Shown one piece after another: positions 13,506 through 26,491 of a stretch of 64,000 nucleotides of DNA. The number at the start of each line of letters is the position of its first letter. The stretch's first letter is position 1. Under the pieces are notes generated by a model, which did not search any database, was not told the DNA's origin, and was given only the letters and a program-made list of their open reading frames with translations. A program made the position numbers and the translations under genes. This DNA comes from Phoronis australis (Eukaryota > Phoronida > Phoronidae): positions 630,971 through 694,970 of the forward strand of contig NMRA01000206.1 of assembly GCA_002633005.1 (NCBI GenBank), given 5' to 3'.

Positions 13506-13872
13506 ATGACAAACAACCCCAGTCGTGAAAGACTACGATCAGTGGCCAAATGTAATGTTGTTTACCAATTCACATGTCATACGAATGTCTTCGCCCTCAT
13601 TCTCGAGAATATCGTTACATTGTACACACGGTGTGCTCTCTCTCGCGACGACTGTCCAAGCACTTGCAGGGGGGGGGTCCATTTAATATCACTTTCTACA
13701 CCAACATGACCGAAAAATAACCAGGCAAGAAATAGCTGACAATACCATCATTCGCTATGTTGAAAATGACATATTTCGGCTAAAGATTTTGCAATCGCTA
13801 TTGATCGGTCACGAAAAACCTGTGTTGAATGACACCTCACAGGAGCGCATCGCACGCTGGCTCAGTTTCGAA
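13506..13872 (+). pseudogene. Penelope-like GIY-YIG endonuclease, frameshifted
   Basis: The reading starts SVAKCNVVYQFTCHTNVF, moves frame through TLYTRCALSRDDCP, and after the G-run at 13669 continues in a third frame as HQHDRKITRQEIADNTIIRY and LKILQSLLIGHEKPVLND. The VVYQFTC start and the ..LLI..E.P.LN end are characteristic of the GIY-YIG endonuclease of Penelope-like elements. Two or more frameshifts make it inactive. The endonuclease would nick the target during retrotransposition. Confidence 0.6.
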
Positions 13873-13984
13873 AGGGTTGCGGGCTTCCTACCGTGAGTTG
13901 CATTCACACGCTCTGCTTGTATGTCCTTTTTCCCGCTGTCACGCGTATTTCACTGTTTATTTCGTTATGCATATGTTCATTCCA

Positions 13985-14030
13985 TTCATTGCCTGATGAT
14001 GTGACATGCAGTCACGAAATATAGCTACTG
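13985..14030 (+). ncRNA. Hammerhead ribozyme core, right pLTR
   Basis: CTGATGA at 13993-13999, a bulged T, stem II GTGAC (14001-14005) / GTCAC (14011-14015) around ATGCA, then GAA (14016-14018), the self-complementary ATAT (14019-14022) and A at the cleavage position (14023). The conserved core is complete. Stem III is so short that it would only pair between two molecules or copies, as described for Penelope-like hammerheads. Stem I is weak (two GC pairs). Confidence 0.55.
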
Positions 14031-14215
14031 TTTTTATTTGTTTGTTTGTTATGTCTCTCGGTGTTTTACTTCATGTCTGTACACCGGAAGAAAGAAGACT
14101 GTTCCAAAATTACCAACGTACCAGTATCAAGCTCGCTAACAAGAAGTCTAGTCGTTTCTTTAACGAAGTTTGCGTAAACGAAGGGCTACTACCGAACTAT
14201 TCTGATACAATATAA
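14006..14215 (+). CDS. Penelope-like ORF N-terminus in right pLTR
   Basis: The frame starts MQSRNIATVFICLFVMSLG (hydrophobic), then TCTPEERRLFQNY-like residues and ends RFFNEVCVNEGLLPNYSDTI. The N-terminal region of Penelope-like ORFs has a similar (F..)..C...LLP.Y/F pattern. The inverted left arm encodes the same start (12952-13206, minus strand). The rest of the ORF is gone. The start codon lies inside the hammerhead loop. Confidence 0.45.
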   Translation: MQSRNIATVFICLFVMSLGVLLHVCTPEERRLFQNYQRTSIKLANKKSSRFFNEVCVNEGLLPNYSDTI

Positions 14216-14219
14216 AAAC

Positions 14220-16350
14220 AATACAATAGACGAATTGCCCTCCCACGCTGTAAAACCTCTCTGAATTCCTCCGAAGATTTTTTTACGATTGTGCTGCATG
14301 CGGTTTCTGTAATACGTTTCATAGCAGCCCTTGTAGTTCAAGACAGGAATAGATAACGCATATTGCAAGAGCAATGTACACTCAATGAGTCAAGTTCCGT
14401 GGCTGAGAAGAGTACACCTGTTTATGATTATATATACGTATGTTTACCTTGCCTTCAGGTGATCATTCGCCACGGGAGTATAGCGGCACACTGGCGCGTG
14501 ATGCCGCTAGTCACGTTTTGTTAGGAGTTATGGCTTTATAGTTGAATTTATCTATTAAGAGTTGTTTTGGTAATTTGCCTACAACCGTGATTGAGCCAGA
14601 CATAACGCTTCACACCATGGCGATGGTCACAAAAATTCAAGTCGCGCAATAGCGCAAGTTTATTTACACGTAATTTTGCTATGTTTGATAGGTACGTATT
14701 ATTTTTTGGAGTACTGATCCGCTTCATTCCTCGTTTTATGAAACTCTGACCATGTTTAATTCGCCAATTAAACGCCCAATATAACTTGAATCCCTATTTC
14801 GTCATTTCCTGCCACGCACGCGTACATGTAGTCCTAACGGAGTGAGACCGGACGTACATGCAATACAAATTGAGTAAGGCCGGGCGTACACACAGTCCTA
14901 TAATGGAGTTACTCCGGTTTAAGTGATACAGTAAACACTACTTCCTCTCTTAGCCCACAACAATAGTATATTGTAGTTCTTAATTCAATGTCGTGTCGAA
15001 TATCCCACATGTCAATAACAACGCATTTTTATGAATCTTGTGAATTCCAATGCAGCGTTACCTTGCGGAACTATGCATGCAGAAGCGTTGCAACGGAAAA
15101 AGAAACACGCTGAGCTTTTGGCAAACACGATACAGGCAGCATACACGAACAATATCTGAGCAATTGAATATAATGATTCAAATGCTGTCTGTCAAAGGTC
15201 TTGCTCAATGTTGGGTTTACACTTTAAAGCCGGCTCGCATTGTCTAGTATCCGTTATACATTACTAATTTGGAACAAGTTGGTGGTTCGGTGGCGAGAAA
15301 ACCGGATGACCAAGCTGGATCGGGAAGTTTTGAAGGAAAATTGATTGACATAGTGAAATACTGAGTGAAATAATGTAACCGTTGAGAAGTCTGGACAATT
15401 GCTACTTCTAACGACAGGCAATCTCCAACGACATTATTATCGTTAAATATATTCAAAACATGCATTTACTCCATGACTCGTGAGTACGCTGCTGAACATC
15501 ATGTCAGACTTGTGAAATTTAGATGATTTACAAGTTCTTCATTTTGAAACTTGCGTCACCAAAACAACACTTAACGACAATAGTCATTCACAGTAGTGCC
15601 AGCTGTTGAACAACAGATCACCGTATCGCTACTAAGCCTGGTGGCGAAATATTCAAAAGCGTCGGATAGGAAATAAAACGATCAAGATTTGCGCATAAGA
15701 TTCGCGCAATAAGGCGGTGGCCGCATACATTTGTACATGTACATGTAAGTAACTAGTTCTGGAATTGAGGTCGTATATTTCTTAGTGTCCTGTGGTAAAG
15801 CGCCTATATAACCCGGGTGTTTCAGTTAAAGCAACACAATATTTGTTTTAAAATCGGAGTTAATTTTGGATATTTTTTAACTCACGAAGAAAGTTATCCG
15901 ATACCATCTATACATCTCACTCGTAACCTATTCAATTTGGACGCTTTCGAGAGCGATTACGTATAATGCAAAAATGTTGTGCGCACTTTAATATTTTCTT
16001 CTTGTCATACACCTATTAACCTGAGCGCAGCACAGTAATTAATAATTTATGTATCTCTGATGCTGCGCGTGTGACGAACCAAGGACGACAAAGCGCGCAA
16101 ATTGACCTCTGAAATTCATCAAAAACAAATTTGCCGTTTGTTTCAAAACCGTCAAACCTGCGCACTAGTAGTTTATTACGGAAACTAATGTAAATTCCAT
16201 CAGCCGGATACGTCATTATTTGTTTATCGTGGGTGTCGCTGACCCTGTTATCGTTTCAGCTACTACACGACGTCATCGTTACTGCACTCCTTCCCTATAT
16301 ACAATATTAGTTTCATACTCATCCAAAATGCCCTGTATAAATACATAGCA
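14220..16350. other. No gene supported
   Basis: Holds a weak two-copy repeat at 14820-14905 (CGTACA...CAGTCCTA.....GGAGT). Downstream exons of the 16.4-16.8 kb exon, if any, were not recognised here. Confidence 0.45.
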
Positions 16351-16361
16351 ACTCGTCTTAC

Positions 16362-16838
16362 CTTTTCTGGCTTCTTCATTATCTCGTCTTTTAAGAGACC
16401 AGGCACTCCTGATGACTTTGTTTGTGATGGCGTGCCAGATACGGGCACTGGGTAGGGGCTAGGACCAGGCTTGTGTTTGTTTTTCCCGCGTAGCTGAGCG
16501 ACTGTGTTCTGCATCACAACGTCTCGCAAAGATATAACGGCATTGATGAGTCTTTCAGAGGGGTCTATGTTAATCAGAGTCACATCTTTTCGACCGTTGC
16601 GGTCTTTACACTCATCCGAGCTGGGAGCGTCGTAAAAGTCTTCCAACTGAATATCGTAACATCCGTCGGAGTCCTCCGAAGGCGCATAGTGGTGGGGTGC
16701 ATAAGTTTCTTGTATCAGAGCGTGCATTAACTCGCTTTGAATTAACTGACTTTGTTGGCCGGCCTCAAACATGAGATGGTGAGCGATGATCAAGTTCGAC
16801 TGAGAATTCCGGCTGATGGCACTGACTGCTGCAGACAC
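16362..16838 (-). CDS. Candidate host exon with an FFAT-like motif, protein unidentified
   Basis: Seen: 159 codons open on the minus strand, ending AAAAG before a consensus donor GTAAGA (16361-16356). The frame is open up to a stop near 16853, and its first codon here is GTG, not ATG, so this is probably an internal exon with an acceptor in ...GTACAG near 16839. The first in-frame ATG is near 16772 in a poor context. The peptide starts with a helix-like segment (LIIAHHLMFEAGQQSQLIQS), continues through an acidic stretch to LEDFYDAPSSDE, then a second helical segment (RLINAVISLRDVV) and a Pro-rich basic linker (KHKPGPSPYPVPV). DFYDAPS in an acidic context resembles the FFAT motif that binds VAP proteins at the ER. 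Flanking exons were not found. The protein family is unknown; coding status is likely from length, codon look and donor. Confidence 0.55.
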
Positions 16839-16859
16839 TGTACACGTCTTTTACTGTAC

Positions 16860-18340
16860 TATTTTTGTTGCGTATGTTGACCTGCGCATGCTCGAATTAG
16901 CCCATAATAGCTTCTCGATCACTAGCACTGTTCCGTTGAAATGTTGTCAGAGTCAGCTGATTCGTGGCCTAATGCTCTTAAGGATGACATGAAGCAAGTT
17001 AATGACCCTGGTGTTTCTTATTACTAGACAACTTTAACACGTTAACTAAACATTTCTCTAATTCTAAGTGATATGTGCATCAACGTAGTCTTCGATCTTC
17101 TGATATCGTGATTCGGTCCAGAGATTTACCGCTGTTCTCACAACCGATGTAGGGTTGTGTTGCACACTGTTAATAGCTCGTTATTTCAAGCTCATTTAGT
17201 GTGAAGCCCATAATTTCACGTTATACCGACGCTGCAATATCTAAATGCATCTCATAGTCCGGAATTAGGCCATCTTAAGAACATAACGTAAGATATCCAA
17301 ACTTGAGTAGTTTCACCTGTTTAATTATATGTCTATAGTTAACCGGGGCTAACGTAACATATATCCAGAACTCTTCGGAAGATACACGGAGAAATTTGTT
17401 AACGAGCCCGTACAGATTTCGTAACGATAACTCCGTTCACCATAACGATCTGTTCTAAATATGCCCCGGTGAACTGTGCTGATCGGCTACTGCACTCAAA
17501 TGCACTTTTATGCCCAGTTCTGTACAGGCAGTGAGTGGGGGGGAGGGATTACGCAACTGTAATGCACGTTAAGTTATGTCTTGAAAGTTATGTGGGGCGT
17601 CTTGAAAAATTCCAATGGCTATGAACCTCGGAACATAAAATTCCAGAAATGGTTGATCGGTTTCATATCACGTATCAGGTATCACGTTTCAAGCACTGTT
17701 CTCCATGACGCTGTTAGGAAGTGCTCTTAAAATATTCTACTTATGCATTATGGGCTATCAAAAATGGGACTTTCACTAATTTTAATTGCATTAAAAAGAA
17801 AACGAAATAATAATTTTGAAAAGTATAACAGAATTTGTGAGATTCCATCTTGAAGATTTATAACAAACCAAATTTGGTCATGTTTTTTTCTTCTTTATGT
17901 TTGTTTGAGTACAACCATAATTTACATCAAAGTAACACGTAACGAGATAACAATCGTATAATACAGTTAGAAAAAACAACAAAGACAACAAATATGTCAT
18001 TCACGCCACATGGAAACCTCACACTCGAACTGTGGTCAGATAGGAGACCTTTTAGCTAAAGAATGAAGACGACCTATTATAAAATTCAATAAATTTACGG
18101 TTTTTATAAAAAAAACTAATTTTTCAACTTTAAAATAATCTAGAATTTTTATTCTAGTCAATCTAAACTGGGGAGTAAATTCTTTAGACAGGATTCGTAG
18201 ATTTTCCTACCATTTTGCCCTGGGGAAATATTTGAGTGGTTTTCCGCCTGCTTTCAGATTTTGATTTTTTTATAGTAACCGTTAATTAAGTGAGTGTAAG
18301 TCTTAAATTTAAATACTCAATAAATAAGACCTTTTTTTTC
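16860..18340. other. No gene seen; AT-rich LINE tail at the right
   Basis: Single-copy sequence, becoming AT-rich from 17.75 kb where the 3'UTR of the L1-like relic probably lies. Confidence 0.4.
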
Positions 18341-18349
18341 AAATCCTTA

Positions 18350-19420
18350 AAAGGGATTGAGGAAACATGACAAACTAACAAACACAATAATAATTAACAA
18401 GAAACAATTTTGTTATAGATTTTACAATTCCATAAAACTCACAAAAGTTTTATCAGACAGAAATTCACCACCCTCTACAAGATCATATACCTAGATGACT
18501 CCTGTCTCATACCATCGTTTGAAACAAGTAACATTGCACCCAAAAGGAAATTGTGGGTTATACCATAACGGCTCAGACACAATACCACGTCTTTCGGATT
18601 TGATTTTGGAGATAACCTCACAGGCGTGTAGGAACACCTCCTTCCAAAAGAGGATACTTACCTTTTTTCGCAGGAAATATGAAAATGGAAATACCAAAGT
18701 GCAACAAATTGCGTGTCTTCAAAAATTGATTTAAAAAAACAAGTCGTTGCCACGATCTTTCTTTGTTAAGAATTATTTTTGGTCCATGAAAACTTTGAAG
18801 TCTTAAGGAAGGAAACAACACGTAATTACATTTTACAACCTTTAATTGAGAAATCCCGTACCATTTTTGTTATTTTATTCTATAAATCTTACCTTGCCAA
18901 ATAACATCGAAAAATATTTTTCTATTTTTTATTGTTTTCGATGATAGTGACGGGATAGAAATAAAATGAACAAATGATTTCAACACAGCTATTCTACCAA
19001 AAGTTGTTAAATGTCTTTTTGACCACACCATTAAATCAAAAGCTCCGTCTAAAATGTCCGAAACAGTTAAACTGAACTTTTGTCCTACTACAGAAAAATG
19101 AGATTTAGAACAAATAAGGTCAGTGTCTGGCTGTAAGCGATCGTGGCTGAAACGTTTACTATCAACCCAGACACAGATTTTTTTCTACACTGGATTTTAA
19201 ACCAAAGTATTTAAAGAATTGGTCCGACAACTTCATTAGATTTTTTGGACTCGTCGGAGCCATCAAGTATCAAAATCGTATCATCAGCATATTGAGCAAT
19301 TTTGCATTTCTGTACTGTCATATAATTTTATACTTTTGCTTCCATCATTTAGTCGAAATCACAAGGCTAAAATTTTTGCCCTCAGGATGAATATCATACA
19401 GTGATATTGGTCACATTTGC
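18350..19420 (-). mobile_element. L1/Tx1-like LINE, 3' part of ORF2 (dead)
   Basis: Minus-strand conceptual reading crosses several frames. The order is the reverse-transcriptase active-site block AQYADDTILILDGS (near 19290), then KRHLTTFGRIAVLKSF, a ...IFFDVIWQGK block, RLQSFHGPKIILNKERSWQR, and ILFWKEVFLHACEVISKIK with EPLWYNPQFPFG. This series downstream of YADD is typical of L1/Tx1-clade ORF2. Frameshifts and stops are frequent. The 5' end is missing at about 19.5 kb; the AT-rich tail below 18.4 kb is probably 3'UTR. Confidence 0.7.
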
Positions 19421-20720
19421 GGCAATTTCGTCCCATAATGAAGTATTCTGAATAAGCACATGTTGTAAGACACAGAGCCTAGATCCCTTATTTAAGCTTT
19501 GCCATGTTACTGATACCGTTGTGTTGGTATGAATGTACTTTTCTTTTTTTGATAAACGTTTCTAAAACGACATAGTCACGTGACCCAATTATTGGCAGAG
19601 TGTTATTACCCTCCCTGTGTGCTGCTAGACGGTAGCCAGCGTGCTAGTTAGCACGCAGGGAACCAGGAAGGTTATTTCCGGGAGTTGTTGAAAAGGTCCT
19701 ACATAAACTTTAATAATTCATGACTACATTTTTTTTTCGACGTGCACGGATCGCGACAGACGGAAGACGACAGTTTGAAATGTACAGTTTCAGGAACACA
19801 CAATCAGTTTTCGATTTTCGGTATTAACTTTAGATACTCAATCAGTGTTCTGAAACAGCGCCATCTATACTGAAAAGTGGACCTACCTTTTGTAGCACTT
19901 TGAAAGATGGTATTTTCACCCCAGTTGACTATTCTAACTGCGCTCTTGCCGCCTGTTGCAGATTCACAAAACTAAAGCGAAGCAATTTGTGAAGTATTAT
20001 GTGAAAATATATTAAAGTTGCAAGAAGTACACACAAAAGTGAATGTAACCAGCTACATATCTAGCAGGGGCCAAAACAGGAAAGACACAGAGCAAAATAA
20101 ACAAATAATTTAATTTATACATTTTCATCATAGGTAATTAATAACATTTCAATTTTTACTAACTTTTGGATTACATCTGAATTTCGGTGCGTTAAATACA
20201 TTCCTTAGACTTGAATACAGTGTTCAAATACATACAAAACGAAACTCGTCATCTATATTTTTTCTCAGAGCAAAATGGATAAAGCCGAAACTGTAGGTGA
20301 ATATGAGTGCTTCGCCCAGACTCTAATTTATGATTTTATAAACTGAGTCGTGTCATAGCGCAAATTAGATGGTAAATCCAATGCCAAATCACCCTCAAAT
20401 AAAATCTAATTTGATGATAGTCTATGTATCAAGCGTTGTACTATTACTAATATCCGATTGTTATTCTTGCAAATAACAGTCCTTATAAGTTATGTAGGAC
20501 TTTAGAAAAGTTCCAGTTTTGGCCAACTTCGGAACATCATATCTCAGAAATGGCTGATTGAATTCAAATGAAGTTTTCAGATGCAATGCTTTATATACTG
20601 TAAGCGGGGATACACATGTATTTAAATTAGTGTCATTTTGATGAAAAAGGTTTAAAGTTGCATAAAACGAAAGCGACAATATAATTTAGAAAACTGTAGC
20701 GGGGCTTTTGAGATTTTATC

Positions 20721-20881
20721 TTGGCGGATCCAGGATTTTGAGTTAGGGGGGCCAGGGCAGAGTATTAGCCAGAATTTTGCCTGTCAGACATTCGCGGCAC
20801 CCCCGTACTGCCAAATGGAATCTGGGAGAACTTTAGGTGAGGGGGGCATGGCCCCCTTGGCCCCCCATTAAATTCGCCACT
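20721..20881. mobile_element. hAT-like miniature element
   Basis: Starts TTGGCGGATCCAGGATTTTG with a G-run and ends in a C-run and AATTCGCCACTG, so inverted ends CAGTGGCG.../TTGGCGGATCC. An ORF across it is fortuitous. Confidence 0.5.
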
Positions 20882-21429
20882 GATATAATTCGAAGTTTGA
20901 TCCTGCTGGTTTGCTAAATGTCGATGAGGCACTACATAACCATAATCATTTTTGTCACAGTCAACACCATGATGGAACCACACCATTCAAAAACATGACG
21001 GCACAGTGACAATCTAATTGCTGCACCCATGCAATCTTAGTACAAACATCCAGCTCGAATAGCATGTTATACACAGCTTTACGAAATCTTATATGAGGTA
21101 ACGCGACCAGTTATAATCAATATTTTGTACATATTACGTCACGCTTGATAAACAATAGCAATCCATCACACTATCAAAAGACAGCACTGATGTTCGTTGA
21201 ACTACCAACACCTAAAATTTGTTTGCGGAAGTCCTAGTGAATCTTTTCTATACATGTACACTCTTTGAAACCGCAAATTTCGGCACTATATCTCAGTATA
21301 GAGGAAAAAATATTTGATCAAAAAATTTCAAAAGCATTAGACAGCAGCAGGCGGTCACAAGCATATGTAGGTTTATTCAGTATCAATAATGTCTGTTGAG
21401 CTAGGGTTCAATTGACTTGAAACCATGGC

Positions 21430-23460
21430 AATTTTGGTCTCAAACATTCACCGAGATATTTGTTGCAGGATAGCTTTGGCAAAGTTAATCGTCATGCCTC
21501 AATGCAAACAATATTTAAGTAAGATATTAATTTGTAACTTGTAATTTCTTAGCTGTCAACGCACATTCGGCTAGGTCATCTGCACCCAAGAGGAGCACAC
21601 TTATTTAAGGGCTACCATTATTCGCAAGCAGGCATCCTGTCTCGTACCCCGACAGTTGTTAAAAGCTCAGTTTGGCCTTCGTTAGATCTGACAGAGGATC
21701 TCAATAGGATGTACTCTGATTTTAACACACTCAATGTTTTGACATGCATTCCTATTGTTTTGGTGTCTTTAGCACAAAAAGTATGGGGATCATATCGAAC
21801 GCTTTGGAGATCTTCACACAGCAGCAACAAAGTCTGCCTCTAGATTTTTTAATGTATTCTGAACTAATCCCTGTAAAATAAATATAGGACAAATGATCAA
21901 AAGCCCTTCCCAAAACGAGCTTGGTTCTCATACAACAATTCGTTTTCCTCAGCCCAGGTTCTTAAACGATTATTGACATCTTTTGTAAATTTGTAAATAA
22001 CTTCCTTACAACTGATAAAAGTAATATTTCACTATAATTATTAACATCGTTTACTGAGCCTTGCTTAAAAAGTGGGCAGATGACAGTATCTCACCAGATC
22101 TGGGAAGTTCACTATTATACAGTAAAGAATTAAATATCTTAGTGTTCATAGAGGGGTTATAACATTACGGGTATCGTCAAACATTTCAAAAACCAGAGCA
22201 TCTAAATATACAGCTTTACCATTAGAAGAATGCTTGATTTCTTTCAGCAGATCTTGCGAACATCCAAAGCAATCAATAGAATGCGCTTACATTTCCTCAT
22301 TGATAGTCTCAAATAAACCGCTTTGACTGGAATTGTCAGCCAAAAATACCAACTAAAAATAATCATTCAGCCGTTATGGGGTCGTTGAACAATTTTTGAC
22401 TTATTACCAAGATACTATTGATCAATTTCCCAAAATTCCTTTGGATCATGTGCACTGGCAGTGGTGAACTTTATTCTATTCTGTTTGATATTAGCATTTA
22501 GTTTTCTGTTAAACCTGCTTTTAAAGTAAGAACAACACCTTTTATTCAACTTTTCTGTTCTCCTATTTTGACAAAATCCTCTAAGCACTTGTTGCCGCGG
22601 ATCTTTTGTTTTTCTAATTCAGGGTCCCACAATGCAGGCTGAGAGATTTGATTCGTTTTCGTGTAATTCGTGTATTAACCATATTTGCAGCACTTGGCAT
22701 AGTCTAAGTAAATCCACGACTAGCTGATTCAATATAATTATTAGATTATTGATACTATCTAACGAGCTGTGCATAACATTGGACCCTTTATCTACGAAAC
22801 CCTTGCACTCCTGCGATTTCCGTACAACCCGACTACAACTGCTCCCTCTGGTGGCCACAGGGCAACCAGTCGTCAGTGTCGAACCTACTTCGAGACAATT
22901 AGCAAAAGAGCAACTTATTGGCAGGTTGTCCGATTCATCCCAGGCATCAACAATAGGGTCTATAACATTATTTTGTAAATAGGTCAGCAGATATAAACAC
23001 ATAATCGACTATATATCACATCCGCACAGTGTAACATGTGAATTATCCTTCAACGTCACTCAGGAACCTGCCACTTGTACAGTGTAAGTCAAATTCAAAA
23101 CATAGATGAATGAGTGGTTCACCTAGCTCATTATATTTTGAAACTTTACTAGCCCTTGCGGGATTAAACGAATCTAATTCGTGACAATTGTTAGCTATAG
23201 AATCAGTAGAATCTATAACAATATTATAAGCTATGGTGCCAGTTCTTGTGTTTAAATTTCCCGCAATTAGAAATGATTTAGCTCGAAGACTTCCAATGTA
23301 TTCTCTGAGATTTACAATACCATTATCATCTATACGATTACCATAGATGCGTACGCCCTGTGGCGGAATATAAACAAAAAATAGTGCGTCTTTATTAGAG
23401 GCAAACGATAATTTCTTACAAAGCAGAGTCATCCTAAAGTCAAATTTTTGCTTAACTCGT
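21430..23460 (-). mobile_element. CR1/RTE-like LINE: endonuclease plus reverse transcriptase (dead)
   Basis: Minus strand. 23432-23043 encodes an AP-endonuclease segment (FVYIPPQG, then FLIAGNLNTRTG where active copies have GDLNARTG). 23002-22619 continues with DNLPISCSFAN and SNVMHSSLDSINNL. Around 22250-22100 comes LLKEIKHSSNGKAVYLDALV; near 21960 NRLRTWAEENELLYENQA; near 21830-21620 DLQSVRYDPHTF and TELLTTVGVRD; near 21570 LLLGADDLAECALTAKKLQ, the degenerate (F)ADD motif. Several stops and frameshifts. The clade is not resolved. It lies in the same orientation as the L1-like relic, but the two share no sequence. Confidence 0.7.
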
Positions 23461-23464
23461 TAAC

Positions 23465-26245
23465 ATAAGTATTCATGATATTACACCTCCAGGCTACTAT
23501 GTTTGCTACAATTAGCATAACAGACGCTAAATGATTTGTACCGACGAAGCAACATTAGTATTCGTACAGCATTGAGGAGACACATGTACAATTGTAATTT
23601 CCTTTACACGAGAGTACGCGCATAGCTGCCAAATGTCGCTTCAGACATGCGGGTAAGTCACGCTGTATTTGTCTCTAGGTAGGGTCGAAATCGAAACCAG
23701 ACAATATTCAATTTAATATTTTGGGGAAGATTAGATTGTAAGATTTTGTCGAAATTATCATTAAAATTATTTCATAACGCCACATTTTACTCTGTTCAGG
23801 TGGCTAAAAATCGAACAAAGCCTTGTAAGGCTTGTACTCTCATAAAATCGCTCTGATAATATGTCTTAAATTGATAGGATTTTGTTTGCGTTTCGAACAA
23901 GTTCACTGGAACGATCAGCGACTCAAAAATGATTTAGATTTTACCGGGTTTCGCCAACACTAAAAATGCGAATTCGAAGAAACCCCATGTAATCTAATCT
24001 CTCACCGCAGGTTGGGTTCATTGCAACAAGGCACCGAGCAGAGTAAGACATTTTGAATTTGTTCCCGTTCATCTTGCTTTTATTTCCGCATACTACGGGA
24101 AGGATTCTGGATGGACCCTGCAATGTCTTATTAGAATCTTAAGGTTCTTTAAATTACCATTTATCTTGTTCTGACAAGTGACTACCCTTTTCAGCATCAT
24201 CAAACCTTACTTTAGAGCACTGCATATTACAATCGTTAATTATATATCTTCAAAATGAGAAAATACAAAGAATAGCGTCTTCGATAGAAAGTGTCTAAGC
24301 TCCACGGACATGAGTGTGACGTACAGACGTACATATACCCAGTGAGTACGTCAAGTCCACCAACACGCACGTTTCTTGTACAAACATGTGCCATATCCGC
24401 GCTTGTCCTATCTTCAGCGGGAAAGTGAAAAGAGCCACAGGTCCAAAAGTCGTGAACGCAAGCACTTAGACGGTTTGTTGGCGTACCCACCGATCTTTTT
24501 CAGTAACTTATGATGTGGTGTAGTAAACATGATTAAATCCTCACAAATGCTCAACTGTACTCACAGCTAAAACTCGTTTTCAATCCATAGGCAGAGTTTA
24601 TGGAAGAAAAGTGAAAAAGACGGCCATTTTTTTTCGAGGCACTAATGTCGTGACCGTGTCGCCCTCTTTCTTTTAGACGGGAAAACAGAATAAGGCCAAT
24701 CAAAATTGTGTTTTTTGTAAACAACAATTTTAGAAAAGAGAAAAGACCATTTGTATTTGTGAATAATCAAGTTTTAATTAGGCCAAATCTGAACATTATT
24801 TGGTTATGAACAAATGTTTTGAAAATACGCAAAAATGCATTTAGTAAAATAAGCTATTTTAAGTATAATTTTTGAAAACAAACTCTCAACACTGTTTTGC
24901 TTCGCATTCTGAAGAGCTACGTGTCTCGGTACTCTTTTGATAATAAAAGCAGAAGATTGCCGGTTCCACGCTAAGTGTCGCGAGACCTCGCAGAAGCAGA
25001 AACAAGATGATTCACGACTGGGGCCTGTCCGACTTTAATGCCTTGGTTGGTACTACAAACTAAGGGAAAACGAGCAGCAATATCTTACTACTTTTCTCAC
25101 TAAACACAATGAAGAATGACTAGTGCTGTGAGTGGTTGCCTCAATCACACTGTTTAACGACCAATAAATGCTCGTAACTAGAGATCGGCTAGTTCACGTG
25201 TCGTCAGCCGGTTGTCAGTTCTAATTCCCTTGACAACTGGTGGTCAAGTGACGTTGCTTTTTGGTGTTTTTGATATGAAACTGGTGAATATAAGGTCTTT
25301 AAGCAACTTCACCAGATATGATATATTGGTTAATGAGCTCAGTGCCGGATTAAGTTTACACGGGGCCACGATTGTTACATCACAATTTGTTTTCCCACGG
25401 CCTCCACGATTTTCCAGAAACAATGTCGACAAACGCCCGTTGAAAAAACGTCGAAGGTTCTATCGCCGTGCAATTCGGGACCTTCATATTATCAGATGAC
25501 ATGTAACGTGACTAAATGTATTTCAAAAACAGTTACATCGAGAGCGCGCACGCATGTCTTGCGAGCAGTGAGAAGTTGGACGCACACACACGTATGCGAG
25601 GCAGCATCGTTTACATGAAATAGCTGGAGACGATGCAGTAAGCGATAACTAATATAATCTCCGAACAGAATGCAATCCATTCTGCTCTGCATGCGATTAT
25701 GCACAGCCAAATTGTTGTTGCATCGTGTGCGGTTGGATTTTAAATGAATCAGTAGTAATATCGCCCCACTTTCAGAACCGTGCATGTGAGTGTCTTGTTA
25801 CTATCGCCTTCGGCAAATGTGAGCCTGAAAGTTTAGAATGCATTTTTATGGTTATAAAGAATTCCGTAAATTTCTGTCCGAAGCATTGTACACGTACCGT
25901 TTATCGCTGAGTATTCGGTAGAATAAATATCAAAGCGAAGGCTCTGATTAGAGTCTTGATAATTTGTAAGAAATGTACATATTCTGTTGAAATAAGATTT
26001 ACTACTCCGAATATTTAAGATTTTAATAAAGTTCCTCAATATAAAATCGACTTTCATAGTTTTTTGTATATCAATTAAAAAATATTTGGTGTTGACTATT
26101 CTACATAGCCCTCTGGAAACTAGGTCTCAAGCTCATCGCGTGGATGTCGATAGATAGGTTTATCCACTGTTCACTTTGTTTTTCTTTCTTATGATAAACA
26201 TTAATGGCAAGCATTTGCTGGTAACACGCTGATGTGCGCCCAAGG
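23465..26245. other. No gene supported
   Basis: Includes a 95-codon ORF at 25212-25499 with a basic end (DKRPLKKRRRFYRRAIRDLH), unassigned, and CAGTGCCGGATTAAG at 25340, which resembles a transposon end without a partner. Confidence 0.4.
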
Positions 26246-26491
26246 TACGATATCCATGCGACCTGTACTGTCATGTCCAACAAAGACACAACAAGGAAAA
26301 CAATAGAAGTGGTCTATAGGCGATAACCTTACGACGCGCGTACGCCCGTGGCATGGATCTCGCAAATTAAAAAATACCTTGCATTCTCCATATGACGTCA
26401 TGTGGTATGAGAATGTTTTATCTGGCTGATATTTTTTTCTAAGCTATTACCAATATTGAACGAACCACTAATTTCACAAATGATGGATACA

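Larger units (their letters stand above)
12952..14218 (+). mobile_element. Penelope-like retroelement remnant with inverted terminal repeats
   Basis: Arms of ~430 bp match in opposite orientation (13010-13455 and 13770-14205, about 85-90% by eye). Between them, and running into the right arm, is a plus-strand GIY-YIG endonuclease relic. Each arm carries a hammerhead core and the start of an ORF. This is the known layout of Penelope-like elements, where a partial terminal repeat (pLTR) carries a hammerhead and the ORF start, and truncated copies keep an inverted pLTR. The reverse transcriptase is missing. Confidence 0.7.

Noticed and set aside
13506-13709. Independent 67-residue plus-strand gene
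   Set aside because: It is the first frame of the broken Penelope-like endonuclease.
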